Below are positions 49,712 to 60,499 of a stretch of 64,000 nt of DNA, one piece after another. Location of the stretch: positions 1 to 64,000 of the forward strand of contig NZ_JRGM01000134.1 of NCBI RefSeq assembly GCF_000764665.1. The letters are read 5' to 3'. The notes under the pieces were generated by a model, which saw only the letters and a list, made by a program, of their open reading frames with translations, had not been told where the DNA came from and made no database searches. A program made the position numbers and the translations under genes. This DNA comes from Aeromonas lacus. GTDB taxonomy: Bacteria; Pseudomonadota; Gammaproteobacteria; Enterobacterales; Aeromonadaceae. Positions within the stretch are counted from its first letter, which is position 1; every line of letters begins with the position of its first letter.

Positions 49712-52431
49712 GCGATGACCTCCTGCAGGTTATTGATATATGCCTGCTGCAGCGCAGTTGGCAGACCGTTGACGCCAAGGGGCAAACCTATCAGACCGGC
49801 TGCCAGCTGCTCGCTCAGACGCAGACGCAGTTGCCAGTGGCTACCACCCCAGGAGAAGGAGACCTGATTGCCGGCACACAGTGCCAGACGCTTCGCATCG
49901 GCCGGATTCAGCACCAGCTCGGGTTCGTTCATCCGGCTCTGGATTACCAGGCTGCGGGCGGAGAGCTCCTCACCACCAAACAACTGGACATAGTTGACCA
50001 CTTGCAGCGCATCCTCTGCCTTGAAGGGGGAGGGGATGGCAGCAAACCAGCCAAGGGTATCCTCGCTTGCTTCCAGCAGGCGACGACCGGGATCACCGGC
50101 GCGCAGTTTGCCACCCACCTCATCCTGGAACTTGTTCCAGGCGGAAGGGGAGTTCCAGCCCGGCGCCCAGGCGAACGGTACTTGCGGCAGCGGCTGACGG
50201 GCCCCGGCATACCCTTCCATGGAGAAGTTGAAGGGGGAATCGGGATCCTGAGCCACCCGCGGCTCGCTGACGTTCTGGTTGGCCAGCATGGAGGTGCGGC
50301 CACTGTAGCGGTGCGGTTCACGAGCCAGACGCATGCCGCGGATCCGCAAGCCTGCGTTGGGGGCAGCTTCGAGCATGGTGGCCAGCAGCGGATTGCTGGT
50401 GGCGCAGTCATGGTTGATCTGGTCGAAGTTCTGCCAGCGCAGAGATTTGTGCTCAAGAGCGCCTTGCAGCGCCGCCAGCCAGCGCCACCCTTCACGCACC
50501 TGAATATCGGCGTTGTAGAAGGCTGGGGCATAGACCTGGAAGAAGCGCTGGGCGCGACCTTCCATGTTCACCAGGGTGCCATCGGCTTCGGCAAAGCTGG
50601 CGGCTGGCAGGATCAGGTCTGCCTTTTGCGCAGTCTGGGTATCTTGATGATCGATGACCAGCAGGTGCTGCAGTCGTGCCAGCGCTGTATCCACACGGTT
50701 GCGCGGTGCGCGGCGATAAAGATCGTTCTCAAGCGTCACCAGCGCCAGCTTCTCTTGCGCTTCGATGCGCTCGAAAGCTGCCTCAAGCGGCTTGCCACCC
50801 AGCATGGCTAGACCCAGCGAGTTGGCCTCTTGGGCAACCAGCGCGATGCTGGCTTCCAGACCACGCCCTTTCAGGGCACGGGCAATGTTGCTGGCTGCTT
50901 CAACCAGCGCCACGCTGCGTGCGCTGGAGCCGGCGATGATGAGCGGTTTTTTGGCGTTGCCCAGCAGTTCGGCCCAGCGTGCAGCCTGAGCCTGCTGCTC
51001 GGCAGAGAGGTCGGTGATAGCTGGCGCCGCATTGTCGAGCAGGTTGGCGATGGCAAAGCCAAGGCGCGCCTGATCGGCGTAGGGAGCGTGCAGTTTGTCG
51101 GCAGCTACATCATCGAGACGGGTGTTGTCGAGACTGGTGATGAGCAGCGGATAGCGCTCGTTCTGGCCCAGAGTCTGCACCGCGGCAACCTGCCACAGGT
51201 CGACCTTCATTTTGCGAGCCAGCTCGCGAGCCTTGCCCTTGACGGTTTGACGCAGGGCCAGCGCAATTCGAGCCGCACTCATGGTGACATCTTCACCGAG
51301 CACCAGAATGGCGTCGGCCTCTTCCATGTCACGCAGACTGGGGGTTGATACGCCGCCATGCTGCAAAATCTGCAGGATCTTCTGCTGGCATTCCCACTCG
51401 GCCTGCTCCATGCCGCAATAGAAGTTGTCTTCACCCACCAGTTCGCGCAGAGCGAAATTGCTCTCCAGCGACGCGCGGGGCGAACCGATACCGATGACAC
51501 CGCTGGCGGTGCGCAAGGCATCGGCGGCGCGGTTGAGGGCGCCATCTACCGTGATGGCCAGCTTGTCGTTACCTTCACGCAGCAGCGGCTGACGCGGGCG
51601 ATCGGCTAGGTTGACATAGCCATAGCCAAAGCGGCCGCGGTCGCAGAGGAAGTAGTGGTTGAGGCTGCCGTGGAAGCGGTTTTCGATGCGGCGCAGCTCG
51701 CCATAACGCTCGCCCGGGCTGATGTTGCAGCCCACGGAGCACTGCTGGCAGACGCTCGGGGCAAACTGCATGTCCCATTTGCGGTTATAACGCTCGGAGT
51801 GAGTCTTGTCGGTGAAAACGCCGGTAGGGCAGACTTCCACCAGGTTGCCGGAGAATTCGCTCTCCAGAGTGCCATCCTCGACTCGTCCGAAGTAGACGTT
51901 GTCGTGGGCACCGTAGACGCCGAGATCCTCGCCACCGGCATAATCCTTGTAATAACGGACGCAGCGGTAGCAGGCGATGCAGCGGTTCATCTCGTGGCTG
52001 ATGAAGGGGCCGAGATCCTGATTCTGGTGGGTACGCTTGGTGAAGCGGTAGCGACGGCTGTTGTGGCCAGTCATCACCGTCATATCCTGCAGGTGGCAGG
52101 CGCCACCCTCTTCACATACCGGGCAGTCGTGGGGGTGGTTGGTCATCAGCCACTCCACCACGCTCTTGCGAAACTCCTTGGCCTCTTCATCTTCGATAGC
52201 GATATAGGTGCCATCGGTGGCCGGTGTCATGCAGGACATCACCAGACGGCCACGCTTGTCATCGGCATTCTGATACTGTTTGACCGCGCACTGGCGGCAG
52301 GCTCCGACACTACCAAGCGCCGGGTGCCAGCAAAAATAGGGGACGTCCAGACCAAGGGACAGACAGGCTTGCAGCAGGTTATCTGCCCCGTCTACCTCGA
52401 ACTCTTTACCGTCTACATGAATGGTCGCCAT
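49708..52431 (-). CDS. nuoG: NADH-quinone oxidoreductase subunit G
   Basis: A 907-aa peripheral subunit. The N-terminal ferredoxin-like domain carries the 2Fe-2S ligands ([15 protein letters not shown], then MSC); next is the His/Cys3 site [14 protein letters not shown], then two 4Fe-4S sites near [16 protein letters not shown] and CQQCSVGC, and a molybdopterin-oxidoreductase-like domain. Start at 52431 has GGAA upstream. Confidence 0.97.
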   Translation of the reverse strand: MATIHVDGKEFEVDGADNLLQACLSLGLDVPYFCWHPALGSVGACRQCAVKQYQNADDKRGRLVMSCMTPATDGTYIAIEDEEAKEFRKSVVEWLMTNHPHDCPVCEEGGACHLQDMTVMTGHNSRRYRFTKRTHQNQDLGPFISHEMNRCIACYRCVRYYKDYAGGEDLGVYGAHDNVYFGRVEDGTLESEFSGNLVEVCPTGVFTDKTHSERYNRKWDMQFAPSVCQQCSVGCNISPGERYGELRRIENRFHGSLNHYFLCDRGRFGYGYVNLADRPRQPLLREGNDKLAITVDGALNRAADALRTASGVIGIGSPRASLESNFALRELVGEDNFYCGMEQAEWECQQKILQILQHGGVSTPSLRDMEEADAILVLGEDVTMSAARIALALRQTVKGKARELARKMKVDLWQVAAVQTLGQNERYPLLITSLDNTRLDDVAADKLHAPYADQARLGFAIANLLDNAAPAITDLSAEQQAQAARWAELLGNAKKPLIIAGSSARSVALVEAASNIARALKGRGLEASIALVAQEANSLGLAMLGGKPLEAAFERIEAQEKLALVTLENDLYRRAPRNRVDTALARLQHLLVIDHQDTQTAQKADLILPAASFAEADGTLVNMEGRAQRFFQVYAPAFYNADIQVREGWRWLAALQGALEHKSLRWQNFDQINHDCATSNPLLATMLEAAPNAGLRIRGMRLAREPHRYSGRTSMLANQNVSEPRVAQDPDSPFNFSMEGYAGARQPLPQVPFAWAPGWNSPSAWNKFQDEVGGKLRAGDPGRRLLEASEDTLGWFAAIPSPFKAEDALQVVNYVQLFGGEELSARSLVIQSRMNEPELVLNPADAKRLALCAGNQVSFSWGGSHWQLRLRLSEQLAAGLIGLPLGVNGLPTALQQAYINNLQEVIA

Positions 52432-52487
52432 ACAACTTCCCTGAAACCTGTTTTGTGAATTCGGCTATTGTCTGATGCGCTTGGCGT

Positions 52488-53873
52488 TTACCAGCGTTCA
52501 CCCAAGAGATTGGGCTGGATCCCTTTGACCGGCTTGCGGTTATCGCCGCTGCCCTTGATCCCCGCTTCGAATTCGGAGCGGAAATATTTGATCGCGCTGG
52601 CAAGCGGTTCGACGGCGCCCGGAGCATGGGCACAGAAGGTTTTACCCGGGCCCAAGAAATTGCAGAGCTGCTCCAGCGTAGCCAGATCGCCTGATTGCCC
52701 CTCGCCACGTTCAAGCGCGCGCAGCAGCTTGACGCTCCAGGGCAGGCCATCGCGACAGGGAGTACACCAGCCACATGACTCGCGGGCGAAGAACTCCTCC
52801 ATGTTGCGCAGCAGGGAGACCATGCTGATGCTGTCATCCACCGCCATGGCGAGGCCGGTCCCCATCCGGGTGCCGACCTTGCCGATACCGGCGGTATACA
52901 TCTGGGCATCGAGGTGCTCTGGCAGCAAGAAACCGGTTCCCGCACCGCCCGGTTGCCAGGCTTTCAGGCGATAGCCGCTCTTCATTCCGCCGGCATAGTT
53001 TTCAAACAGCTCGCGGGCGGTGATGCCAAACGGCAGCTCCCACACCCCGGGGTTGTTTACCTTGCCGGAGAAGCCCATCAGCTTGGTACCGTGGTCTTCA
53101 GAGCCCGGCAGGGCCAGCCCGTGATACCAAGCCACCCCGTTGCCGATAATGGCAGGCACGTTGCAGAGGGTCTCGACGTTGTTGACACAGGTGGGTTTGC
53201 CCCAGACGCCGGAAACAGCGGGGAAGGGGGGCTTGGCGCGCGGGTTGGCACGGCGCCCTTCCAGCGAGTTGATAAGGGCCGTCTCTTCGCCACAGATGTA
53301 GCGACCGGCGCCGGTGTGAACAAACAGCTCGAAATCAAAACCCGAGCCCAAAATGTTTTTGCCAAGCAAACCGGCGGCTTTTGCCTCTTCCACCGCACGG
53401 CGCAGGTTGATGGCTGCATCGACATATTCACCGCGCAGGAAGATATAACCGCGATAGGCTTTCAGCGCCCGGGCCGAGATAATCATCCCTTCGATCAGCA
53501 GGTGGGGCAGTTGCTCCATCAGCAGCCGGTCTTTCCAGGTGTTGGGCTCCATCTCGTCGGCGTTACAGAGCAGGTAGCGGATGTTCATGCTCTCGTCTTT
53601 GGGCATTAGCCCCCACTTCACGCCAGTGGGGAAGCCCGCGCCGCCACGTCCCTTGAGACCGGCATCCTTGACGGTAGTAACGATCTCGTCCGGACTCATC
53701 TGGCTGAGTGCTTTGCGAACCGCTTCATAACCCTGCTTGGCCTGATACTCCTCCAGCCATACCGGCTGGCCATCGTCACGTAGCCGCCAGGTGAGCGGAT
53801 GGGTCTCGGCCGCACGCGGGGTGCGGTTGGCGGTGCCAAAGGAGGTGAGGATCTTGCTCTGTTGCAGGCTCAT
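52488..53873 (-). CDS. nuoF: NADH-quinone oxidoreductase subunit F
   Basis: A 461-aa subunit that binds NADH and FMN. The FMN/NADH loop is [10 protein letters not shown] (about residue 75); the 4Fe-4S (N3) cysteines are in CGWCTPC and the LATLEQLC[10 protein letters not shown] region. About 16 residues longer at the N-terminus than E. coli NuoF. Start at 53873 overlaps the nuoE stop (ATGA). Confidence 0.97.
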   Translation of the reverse strand: MSLQQSKILTSFGTANRTPRAAETHPLTWRLRDDGQPVWLEEYQAKQGYEAVRKALSQMSPDEIVTTVKDAGLKGRGGAGFPTGVKWGLMPKDESMNIRYLLCNADEMEPNTWKDRLLMEQLPHLLIEGMIISARALKAYRGYIFLRGEYVDAAINLRRAVEEAKAAGLLGKNILGSGFDFELFVHTGAGRYICGEETALINSLEGRRANPRAKPPFPAVSGVWGKPTCVNNVETLCNVPAIIGNGVAWYHGLALPGSEDHGTKLMGFSGKVNNPGVWELPFGITARELFENYAGGMKSGYRLKAWQPGGAGTGFLLPEHLDAQMYTAGIGKVGTRMGTGLAMAVDDSISMVSLLRNMEEFFARESCGWCTPCRDGLPWSVKLLRALERGEGQSGDLATLEQLCNFLGPGKTFCAHAPGAVEPLASAIKYFRSEFEAGIKGSGDNRKPVKGIQPNLLGERW

Positions 53874-54412
53874 GGGTAAGCCTCCAGGGTTTTCAGCAAG
53901 GTAACGGGGTCGAGCCCGCCATAGGTGTCGTCATCGATCATGATGGCCGGCCCCTTGTCGCAGTTGCCAAGGCAGCAGACCGGCAGCAGGGTGAAGCGGC
54001 CATCCGGGGTGGTTTGACCGGGGCCGAGGTTCATCACCTCCTTGAGACCGGCCATCAGCTCTTCATGGCCATTGATGTAGCAGACCATGCTGTCGCAGAC
54101 GCGGATGATGTGGCGCCCCACCGGCTGGCGGAAAATCTGGCTATAGAAGGTGGCGACCCCCTCGACATCGCTGGCGGGAATACCCAACTCGGTAGCGATG
54201 GCGTGAATAGCGCCGTCAGGCACCCAGCCACGGGCCTGCTGCACTATCTTGAGTGCTTCGATGCTGGCAGCACGGGGATCTTCGTAATGGTGTTTCTCAT
54301 GTTCGATGGCGTCGCGTTCAGCCTGACTCAGGACAAAGTCGTCCCGTTTGCTGCTGCAAGCCCCTTGCCCCTGCGGGGTCTGATTATTGTGACACTGACA
54401 TTGCTGGCTCAT
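53870..54412 (-). CDS. nuoE: NADH-quinone oxidoreductase subunit E
   Basis: A 180-aa thioredoxin-fold subunit with a 2Fe-2S cluster (N1a); ligands are in RVCDSMVC and [11 protein letters not shown]. Start ATG 54412 has AAGG upstream. The N-terminus is about 14 residues longer than in E. coli and holds CQCHNN and one more cysteine, unusual for the family. The in-frame GTG at 54475 would extend it further but lies inside a hairpin. Confidence 0.95.
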   Translation of the reverse strand: MSQQCQCHNNQTPQGQGACSSKRDDFVLSQAERDAIEHEKHHYEDPRAASIEALKIVQQARGWVPDGAIHAIATELGIPASDVEGVATFYSQIFRQPVGRHIIRVCDSMVCYINGHEELMAGLKEVMNLGPGQTTPDGRFTLLPVCCLGNCDKGPAIMIDDDTYGGLDPVTLLKTLEAYP

Positions 54413-54467
54413 GACTTGACCTTTTGTGGCTTGTCCTTTTACTGCGAGTCCTGTTGTCTCGTCATTG

Positions 54468-54495
54468 CGGGTCACTCGCCTTGGCGAGCAACCCG
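54468..54495. other. Hairpin in the nuoCD-nuoE gap
   Basis: CGGGT/ACCCG and CTCGC/GCGAG stems (54468-54480 with 54483-54495) form a hairpin without a T tail in the 90-base gap; probably an mRNA stability element. Confidence 0.45.
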
Positions 54496-54502
54496 TGATG
54501 AG

Positions 54503-56308
54503 TTAACGGTCCACATCCGACATAACGAAATCGATACTGCCCAGATAGACGATGAGATCCGACACCATGCTGCCTTTGATCACCGAGGGGATCTGTTGCA
54601 GGTGAGCAAAGCTCGGGGTGCGGATCCGGGTTCGGTAGCTCATGGTTGAGCCATCGCTGGTCAGGTAGTAACTGTTGACGCCCTTGGTCGCCTCAATCAT
54701 CTGGAACGACTCGGCTGCCGGCATTACCGGGCCCCAAGACACTTGCAGGAAGTGGTTGATCAGGGTCTCGATGTGCTGCAGCGTGCGTTCTTTGGGCGGC
54801 GGAGTGGTCAGCGGGTGATCCGCCTTGAACGGGCCCTCCGGCATGTTCTTCATGCACTGTTCGATGATGGAGAGGCTTTGGCGGATCTCCTCGATGCGAA
54901 CGGTGGCGCGATCATAGGCATCGCCGTTGCTGCCGACCGGCACTTCGAAGTCGAACTGATCGTAACCGGAGTAGGGACGCCACTTGCGCACGTCGAAGTT
55001 GAGGCCGGTGGCGCGCAAGCCTGCCCCCGTAGTACCCCAGGCCAGTGCCTGTTCGGTGGTGTAGGCGGAGACACCGATAGTACGACCACGCAGAATACTG
55101 TTGCGCATCGCTGCTTTCTCGTAATCCATCAGCCGCTTGGGCAGCCAGCTCAGCAGGTTGTCCTGGATCAGACGTTGCCATCCGTTGGGCAGGTCGTGGG
55201 CAACACCGCCGATGCGGAACCAGGCCGGATGCATACGGGCGCCGGTGATCGCTTCGATGATGGTGTAGATCTTCTGGCGGTCGGTAAAGGTGAAGAAGAC
55301 CGGGGTCATGGCCCCCACGTCCTGAATATAGGTACCGAGGAACAAGAGGTGACTCTGGATGCGGAACAGCTCCGCCATCATCACCCGGATCATGTCGACC
55401 CGCTGTGGCACCTTGATACCGGCCAGCTTCTCGACCGCCAGCACGTAGGGGAGGTTGTTCATCACACCGCCCAGATACTCGACCCGGTCGGTATAGGGGA
55501 TGTAGCTGTGCCAGGATTGGCGCTCGCCCATCTTCTCGGCACCGCGATGGTGGTAGCCGATATCGGGTACGCAGTTGCGGATCTCCTCGCCATCGAGTTG
55601 CAGTACCAGACGGAAGGCACCGTGAGCCGAGGGATGGTTGGGGCCGAGGTTCAGGAACATGTAGTCCTCGTTCTCGTTACCACGGGCCAGACCCCACTCC
55701 TCCGGTTTGAACAGCAGGTTCTCCTGCTCCATGTCCTGCTTGGCAGCATCGAGCATAAAGGGATCAAATTCGGTGGCGCGCGCGGGATAATCCTTACGCA
55801 GCGGATGTCCCTGCCAGCTCTTGGGCATCATGATACGGGTCAGGTGGGGATGACCATCGAAGGTGATACCCAGCAGATCCCACACTTCCCGTTCATACCA
55901 GTTGGCATTGGGGAAGTGGCCGGTGACGGTCGGCAGGTGCAGATCGCTTTCGGCAAGCGGCACCTTCAGCATTACATCGGCGTTACGGTCGATGGAGATG
56001 AGGTGATAGAAAACGGTGAAGTCGCTTTGCGGCAGACCTTCGCGGTGGGTGCGTAGCCGTTCGTCAGTCGCACTCAGATCGAAGAGCATCACGAACGGGG
56101 AGGGCACCTTGCGCAGAAAGCTCATTACATCGAGCAGCAGCTCCCGGGCAAGCCAGACGACAGGCACGCCGGTACGGGTAGTCTGCATGGTGAAATGCTG
56201 TGCCCCAAAATGGGCGAACAGTTCGCCAATGACCTTGGCATCCTTATGATCGGTGGGTTGCCACTGGGCCATTGCATAATTGCTGGGAAAATCGCGAGTC
56301 AGTTTCAT
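54503..56308 (-). CDS. nuoCD: NADH-quinone oxidoreductase fused subunit C/D
   Basis: A 601-aa fusion, as in enterobacteria. NuoC is residues ~1-190 ([23 protein letters not shown], in parts) and NuoD the rest, with [14 protein letters not shown], the quinone-site [12 protein letters not shown] and the C-terminal [12 protein letters not shown]. Start ATG 56308 lies two bases after the nuoB stop. Confidence 0.97.
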   Translation of the reverse strand: MKLTRDFPSNYAMAQWQPTDHKDAKVIGELFAHFGAQHFTMQTTRTGVPVVWLARELLLDVMSFLRKVPSPFVMLFDLSATDERLRTHREGLPQSDFTVFYHLISIDRNADVMLKVPLAESDLHLPTVTGHFPNANWYEREVWDLLGITFDGHPHLTRIMMPKSWQGHPLRKDYPARATEFDPFMLDAAKQDMEQENLLFKPEEWGLARGNENEDYMFLNLGPNHPSAHGAFRLVLQLDGEEIRNCVPDIGYHHRGAEKMGERQSWHSYIPYTDRVEYLGGVMNNLPYVLAVEKLAGIKVPQRVDMIRVMMAELFRIQSHLLFLGTYIQDVGAMTPVFFTFTDRQKIYTIIEAITGARMHPAWFRIGGVAHDLPNGWQRLIQDNLLSWLPKRLMDYEKAAMRNSILRGRTIGVSAYTTEQALAWGTTGAGLRATGLNFDVRKWRPYSGYDQFDFEVPVGSNGDAYDRATVRIEEIRQSLSIIEQCMKNMPEGPFKADHPLTTPPPKERTLQHIETLINHFLQVSWGPVMPAAESFQMIEATKGVNSYYLTSDGSTMSYRTRIRTPSFAHLQQIPSVIKGSMVSDLIVYLGSIDFVMSDVDR

Positions 56309-56310
56309 GG

Positions 56311-56985
56311 TCAGATCTCATCCGGCGTGCGCAGGTTGGTCACATCGATGCGCTCGCCGCGCTTGCGGTCCTTCTCGGCCGGCATCTCGGGACGATAGAT
56401 CCCCTGATCGCCAACTACCCAGGAGAGGGGACGTCGCTCCTTGCCGATAGAGTCCTGCAACAGCATCAGTGCCTGCAGGAACGCCTCGGGACGGGGCGGG
56501 CAACCCGGAATGTAAACATCGACCGGTAGGAACTTGTCGACGCCCTGAACCACGGAGTAGATGTCATACATACCGCCAGAGTTGGCACAGGCTCCCATGG
56601 AGATCACCCATTTGGGCTCGAGCAACTGCTCATAGAGACGCTGGATGACAGGTGCCATCTTGATGAAGGGAGTACCTGCGATCACCATGAAATCGGCCTG
56701 ACGGGGAGAGGCTCGGATAACTTCGGCCCCGAAGCGGGCCACGTCGTGGGGTGAGGTGAAGGCGGTACACATCTCCACATAGCAGCAGGAGATACCGAAG
56801 TTGTAGGGCCATAGGGAGTTCTTGCGCCCCCAGTTGACGGCATTTTGCAACACCTCCTCGACCCGTCCCATCAGGATGCCGCGCTCGGCTTGCTGCATCA
56901 GAGGGTCATCGACGGTTTGGCTCTGCTCCTGGGGATAGCGTTCAACCGGTGCGTCCGGGTCTATCCGGGTAAGGGTGTACTTCAT
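56311..56985 (-). CDS. nuoB: NADH-quinone oxidoreductase subunit B
   Basis: A 224-aa subunit carrying cluster N2, the last in the chain. Ligands are the adjacent cysteines of ISCCYVEM, then [11 protein letters not shown] and [11 protein letters not shown]. Start 56985 ([13 protein letters not shown]) has AAGG upstream. Confidence 0.97.
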   Translation of the reverse strand: MKYTLTRIDPDAPVERYPQEQSQTVDDPLMQQAERGILMGRVEEVLQNAVNWGRKNSLWPYNFGISCCYVEMCTAFTSPHDVARFGAEVIRASPRQADFMVIAGTPFIKMAPVIQRLYEQLLEPKWVISMGACANSGGMYDIYSVVQGVDKFLPVDVYIPGCPPRPEAFLQALMLLQDSIGKERRPLSWVVGDQGIYRPEMPAEKDRKRGERIDVTNLRTPDEI

Positions 56986-57014
56986 GGTGCAACCTCAAGG
57001 AAAGGGTCTGTGAT

Positions 57015-57419
57015 TCAGTCACTGTTTTTGTTGTTCAGCTGCGGTTTGCGCGGCGACCACTCCAGCGCACCGATGCGCCAGAGGTAGACCAGACCGATCA
57101 ACAGCAGACCGATGAAAATGGTGGCTTCAATGAAACCGACCCAGCCGCTTTCACGAACGGAAACGGACCAGGCAAAGAGATAGAGCGCCTCGACATCGAA
57201 GATGACGAAGAACATGGCGACCAGATAGAACTTGGCGGAGAAACGCAGCCGGGCACTGCCGACCGAGTCAACGCCAGATTCGAAGGGTTTGTTTTTGGTG
57301 CGGCCATGAGCACGGCCACCCAGCACGGCAGCAAGGCCGATCATCCCCAGGCAGAGGCAAATGGCTGCAATGACGTAGATGGCAAAAGCCCAATGTTGAA
57401 CAGCAATATCAGCAAACAT
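57015..57419 (-). CDS. nuoA: NADH-quinone oxidoreductase subunit A
   Basis: A 134-aa membrane subunit with three membrane segments; [21 protein letters not shown] and [15 protein letters not shown] are the family blocks. First gene of the operon. The region before it is AT-rich and holds the promoter. Confidence 0.96.
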   Translation of the reverse strand: MFADIAVQHWAFAIYVIAAICLCLGMIGLAAVLGGRAHGRTKNKPFESGVDSVGSARLRFSAKFYLVAMFFVIFDVEALYLFAWSVSVRESGWVGFIEATIFIGLLLIGLVYLWRIGALEWSPRKPQLNNKNSD

Positions 57420-57635
57420 AGAGGTTTTCCCTAACCGAATTAATCATGCGGTGTAACAATGATGTCACGCATTATGACACTTTAGTACTGATTTACATGT
57501 CATTTTTATGGATTAATTATTAATCGGTTAAGTGGAAATTAAATTTTGTTACGGAGCTCAATTTTATTGAGAAAAATGTATGTAATTGACGCTGGTCAGA
57601 TCAGATGGCATGTCTGAAATTTGAGCTTCCGAAGG

Positions 57636-57649
57636 TTGATTATTATCCA
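57636..57649. promoter_or_regulatory. Candidate FNR box upstream of nuoA
   Basis: TTGAT-TATT-ATCCA matches the FNR consensus TTGAT-N4-ATCAA at nine of ten positions; about 220 bases before nuoA. Confidence 0.4.
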
Positions 57650-57732
57650 GCGACAATTGGTTGCATTTCTCTCTGGAATAGCCATTTCAAATAAGTGGCT
57701 ATATGTATGCGCTTTTTGAAAGGGGTAACCCG

Positions 57733-57761
57733 CCGCCCTGTGTGAAGTCAGGGCGGTGGTT
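57733..57761 (-). terminator. Hairpin after motB, weak terminator
   Basis: CCGCCCTG (57733-57740) with CAGGGCGG (57749-57756). The tail on the motB strand is only moderately T-rich. Confidence 0.4.
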
Positions 57762-57785
57762 TTATGCGGAGGAGGATGTTATCGC

Positions 57786-58664
57786 TCAGGGTTTGAGCAG
57801 GGGAAGAGCCTGTTCGGCGGCTTTGCCTTGAGAGAGGGTGATCTCGACCCGGCGGTTGGCCTGCCGATGATCGGCGGTGTCATTGGCATAGCGTGGCTGG
57901 GTATCAGCTACGCCCTGGGCGATAACCCGCTTGGCATCCAGTTTGGGATTGCCAAGCAGTGTCTGCACTATAGCGGAGGCGCGCAGCACCGAGAGTTCCC
58001 AGTTGTTGCGGTAGAGCTCTACCGGAGCCTGTGAATCATCGGTGTGACCAGTGACTACTATGGCCCCCGGAATATCGGCAAGAATGCCCGATATCTTGTT
58101 GACCAGCGGTACAAACTGGGGCTGCAGAAATGCCGAGTCGGCCGGGAAAAGCGCCTTCTCGCCGATGCGGATCACCAGCTGACTGCCAAGCTGCTCGACT
58201 TCCAGATCTTTGGATTCAATTTGAGCCTTGAGTTGTTGTTCAAGTTTTTTCTTGGTGACTTGAACCCACTCCTGCTCTTTGGTCTTGTGTGGCCAGGATT
58301 CGGTGGCACTTGGCTTCTCCGAGGCACCTATGGTCTCGTTGAACGGATCCGAAGCTGCCATCGGAGCATCCTTTTCCAGCACAGTCTCTTTCTTCGGGCT
58401 ACTCGGTGTGGTCTTGGATTCCGGCTCGAGGATGCCTGTCCCCCCCTGCATGACAGGTGAACCGGCGGGAGGGGAGACCAGACCAATTTTACCCAGCGAC
58501 TCGATAAAGCCCTGGATCAGCACCCGGGTCTCTGACTGTTTGGCCATCGCAAAGGAGTAGAGCACCACGAACAGGGCGAACAGCAGAGTCATGAAGTCGG
58601 CATAGGAGACCAGCCAGCGTTCGTGGTTCTCTGGCGCTTCAGCCTTTTTCTTTTTGGCCACCAT
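57786..58664 (-). CDS. Flagellar stator protein MotB/PomB
   Basis: A 292-aa inner membrane protein: a basic N-terminus, one membrane segment (about residues 24-42) preceded by the ion-binding aspartate in SYADFMTLLFALF (Asp23), a long hydrophilic linker with a plug-like region, and a C-terminal OmpA/MotB peptidoglycan-binding domain (TGHTDDSQAP, NWELSVLRASAIV, ANRRVEITL). It pairs with the MotA gene upstream, which it overlaps by 26 bases. Aeromonas carries PomAB-type sodium stators in duplicate; which pair this is cannot be told here. Start at ATG 58664 or GTG 58661, the latter better spaced from GGAGG. Confidence 0.9.
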   Translation of the reverse strand: MVAKKKKAEAPENHERWLVSYADFMTLLFALFVVLYSFAMAKQSETRVLIQGFIESLGKIGLVSPPAGSPVMQGGTGILEPESKTTPSSPKKETVLEKDAPMAASDPFNETIGASEKPSATESWPHKTKEQEWVQVTKKKLEQQLKAQIESKDLEVEQLGSQLVIRIGEKALFPADSAFLQPQFVPLVNKISGILADIPGAIVVTGHTDDSQAPVELYRNNWELSVLRASAIVQTLLGNPKLDAKRVIAQGVADTQPRYANDTADHRQANRRVEITLSQGKAAEQALPLLKP

Positions 58665-59397
58665 GACCTCCCAGATACGGTTCGAGGGTTACTTGCAGTC
58701 TGGCTTGAGACTCGCCATCCACGATGCAGAGAATACCGGTAAGGGTCATCTCCTTGTAGTGACGGATCTGGTGAGCAAACGCCTTGTAGCGGTTGCCAAA
58801 TGGCAAAAAGATGAGGTTAGCGGCTGATACCCCGTAGATGGTTGCGATAAAGGCTACCGCGATGGCACCACCGAGTTTGTCCGGAGCATCCAGCAAGCCC
58901 ATCGCGTGGATGAGGCCGAATACCGCACCCACGATCCCCATGGTCGGGCAGTAGCCACCCATAGCTTCATAAAATTTGACGGTTTGCTCGAGATCTTCCT
59001 GTTCAAATTCGATCTCGTTTTCCAGCACCTCGTGGATCTTGGTCTTCTCGTAGCCATCGACCATCATCTGGACCCCTTTTTTCAAAAAGGGATCCTTAAT
59101 CTCTTCAATCATCCCCTCAAGCGCCAGCATACCGCTGCGCCGGGCATTGCCTGCCAGAGTTTCGAGCAGCTGGGCCTGTTCCAGCATATCGAGTTTGAGA
59201 GGGGCAAGCAGCCATTTGAACCGCTTCAGGCTGTTACCTACTACGGAGAAGGGAAACTGGGTCAGTGCGGCGCCGATGGTACCGCCGATTACGATAAGAA
59301 AGGCGGGCAGGTCAAGTAGCGCACTGGGATGGCCGCCCTCGATCATGTTACCGCCCAAGATGGCGATCAACGCCAGCACCAAGCCGATTAAGCTCAT
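58639..59397 (-). CDS. Flagellar stator protein MotA/PomA
   Basis: A 252-aa membrane protein with four membrane segments (about 5-20, 30-50, 150-170, 180-200) and the MotA/TolQ/ExbB fold; blocks include EGGHPSALLDLPAFLIVIGG (two pieces), GYCPTMGIVGAVFGLIHAM and the cytoplasmic basic/acidic loop that touches FliG. Together with the downstream protein it forms an ion-driven stator. Family placement resembles PomA/MotC more than E. coli MotA, suggesting sodium or mixed use (inference). Confidence 0.9.
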   Translation of the reverse strand: MSLIGLVLALIAILGGNMIEGGHPSALLDLPAFLIVIGGTIGAALTQFPFSVVGNSLKRFKWLLAPLKLDMLEQAQLLETLAGNARRSGMLALEGMIEEIKDPFLKKGVQMMVDGYEKTKIHEVLENEIEFEQEDLEQTVKFYEAMGGYCPTMGIVGAVFGLIHAMGLLDAPDKLGGAIAVAFIATIYGVSAANLIFLPFGNRYKAFAHQIRHYKEMTLTGILCIVDGESQARLQVTLEPYLGGHGGQKEKG

Positions 59398-59593
59398 TTT
59401 TTACACATCCCTGAATGTTGATAATGGCTAGTTTAGCTATTTAAGTATCAGTTTTTCAAAATGATATCCAATCTGCGAGCAATAAATTAGAGCTCTGGCC
59501 AAGTCTGCGTGGCATGGATATCGAGGGCGCTTAAAAAGCAGGCAGTACAGGATAAATAATAGGGAAGATAGAGCTGGCAAGCAGTAGAAAAGC

Positions 59594-59620
59594 AAAAAGC
59601 CGACCCTGAGGTCGGCTTTT
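59594..59620 (-). terminator. Terminator of tRNA-Ser
   Basis: On the reverse strand AAAAGCCGACC and GGTCGGCTTTT (59620-59610, 59605-59595) with a TCAG loop and T tail. Confidence 0.8.
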
Positions 59621-59627
59621 CTAAATT

Positions 59628-59715
59628 TGGCGGTGAGGGAGGGATTCGAACCCTCGATACGTTGCCGTATACACACTTTCCAGGCGTGCTCCTTCAGCCA
59701 CTCGGACACCTCACC
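59628..59715 (-). tRNA. tRNA-Ser (anticodon GGA)
   Basis: An 88-base type II tRNA. Acceptor stem GGTGAGG/CCTCACC, long variable arm (ATACGGCAACGTAT region), T loop GTTCGAATC, encoded CCA at 59628-59630, anticodon loop CTGGAAA giving anticodon GGA for UCC/UCU. Confidence 0.95.
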
Positions 59716-59755
59716 AAATTTTCGTTCGCTGCGCTGTTGCGCTGGAACGGGGCGT

Positions 59756-59784
59756 AATTTAGGGGAAATGGCTGGGCGGGTCAA
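59756..59784 (-). promoter_or_regulatory. Promoter of tRNA-Ser
   Basis: Reverse strand TTGACC (59784-59779), 17-base spacer, TAAATT (59761-59756), followed by a GC-rich discriminator (GCCCCG), as in promoters under stringent control. Confidence 0.65.
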
Positions 59785-59860
59785 CCATTTTTCCCCTTAT
59801 TTTTCATAATCTTTCTCGAGTGCCTAACCCTTGAACAGAAAGCCGTTTTTTTAATCCGAT

Positions 59861-60478
59861 TCAGGGCTTGTCGAGGATGATCAGGCTGTCCGGCAACTCG
59901 TTCTGGTCACGAGTTGCAGGGAAGGCATCGGTCAGAATGTCGCTGGTGCGCTCCACACACTCCAGAAAACCTTGCTCGATCTCGTTGTTGCGCACCCGCA
60001 TCACGAAGTCGTTGATGATCTCCTGCCACTGACTGTTGTCGATATGCTGGGCAATGCCGTCATCCACCAGGATCTCGACATAGTGCTCGGCGGCCGAGAC
60101 AAAAATGAGCACTCCCAGACGATCGCGGGTGCGGTGCAGCCCCTGCTCGACAAATTGCAGACGAGCCATCAGGGCAGCCCTGTGCTGGCGCACCTGTTTC
60201 GGGATCAGCCGCATCTTGATAGGGGTCCAGTGGAACAGCAGGCTCAGCAGCAGCCAGACCGACCACTGCACCAGCAGGATCTCGTACCAGCCGAGCCAGA
60301 AGCCGAGCTGGAATACCAGCAGCGGGGTCAGCATGGCCAACAGAGCGGCCCAGAGGGTGGGAATATAGCGATATCCATCGCTGGCCGGGGCCAGCACGGT
60401 CACCAGTTCGGCGTCCGTGGCCTGTTCGGCTTGTCTGACCCTGGCCTGAAGCGTGTGATAAAACTGTTTGGAAATCAT
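59861..60478 (-). CDS. TPM-domain membrane protein
   Basis: A 205-aa protein of the TPM (DUF477) family. A short N-terminal part of the domain (LQARVRQAEQATDAELVTVLAP, in family pieces) is followed by two close membrane segments (about 42-80) and then the rest of the domain (RLGVLIFVSAAEHYVEILVDDGIA). The family is seen with LemA across bacteria; biochemical role not settled. It is third in a lemA-TPM-TPM unit. Confidence 0.88.
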   Translation of the reverse strand: MISKQFYHTLQARVRQAEQATDAELVTVLAPASDGYRYIPTLWAALLAMLTPLLVFQLGFWLGWYEILLVQWSVWLLLSLLFHWTPIKMRLIPKQVRQHRAALMARLQFVEQGLHRTRDRLGVLIFVSAAEHYVEILVDDGIAQHIDNSQWQEIINDFVMRVRNNEIEQGFLECVERTSDILTDAFPATRDQNELPDSLIILDKP

Positions 60479-60499
60479 GTTGTCGTCTCTTAATCCCTG

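Larger units (their letters stand above)
57420..57785. other. AT-rich nuo promoter region
   Basis: 366 bases with no gene, much richer in A+T than its surroundings. It holds a candidate FNR box (57636-57649), a 7-bp inverted repeat ATAGCCA/TGGCTAT (57678-57702) and a GC-rich hairpin near the motB end (57733-57756). A CATAAT -10 about 50 bases before nuoA is possible but lacks a good -35. Confidence 0.55.

Noticed and set aside
54413-54475. Longer nuoE start at GTG 54475
   Set aside because: Begins in a hairpin and lacks a spaced ribosome binding site; ATG 54412 has one and fits the family better.
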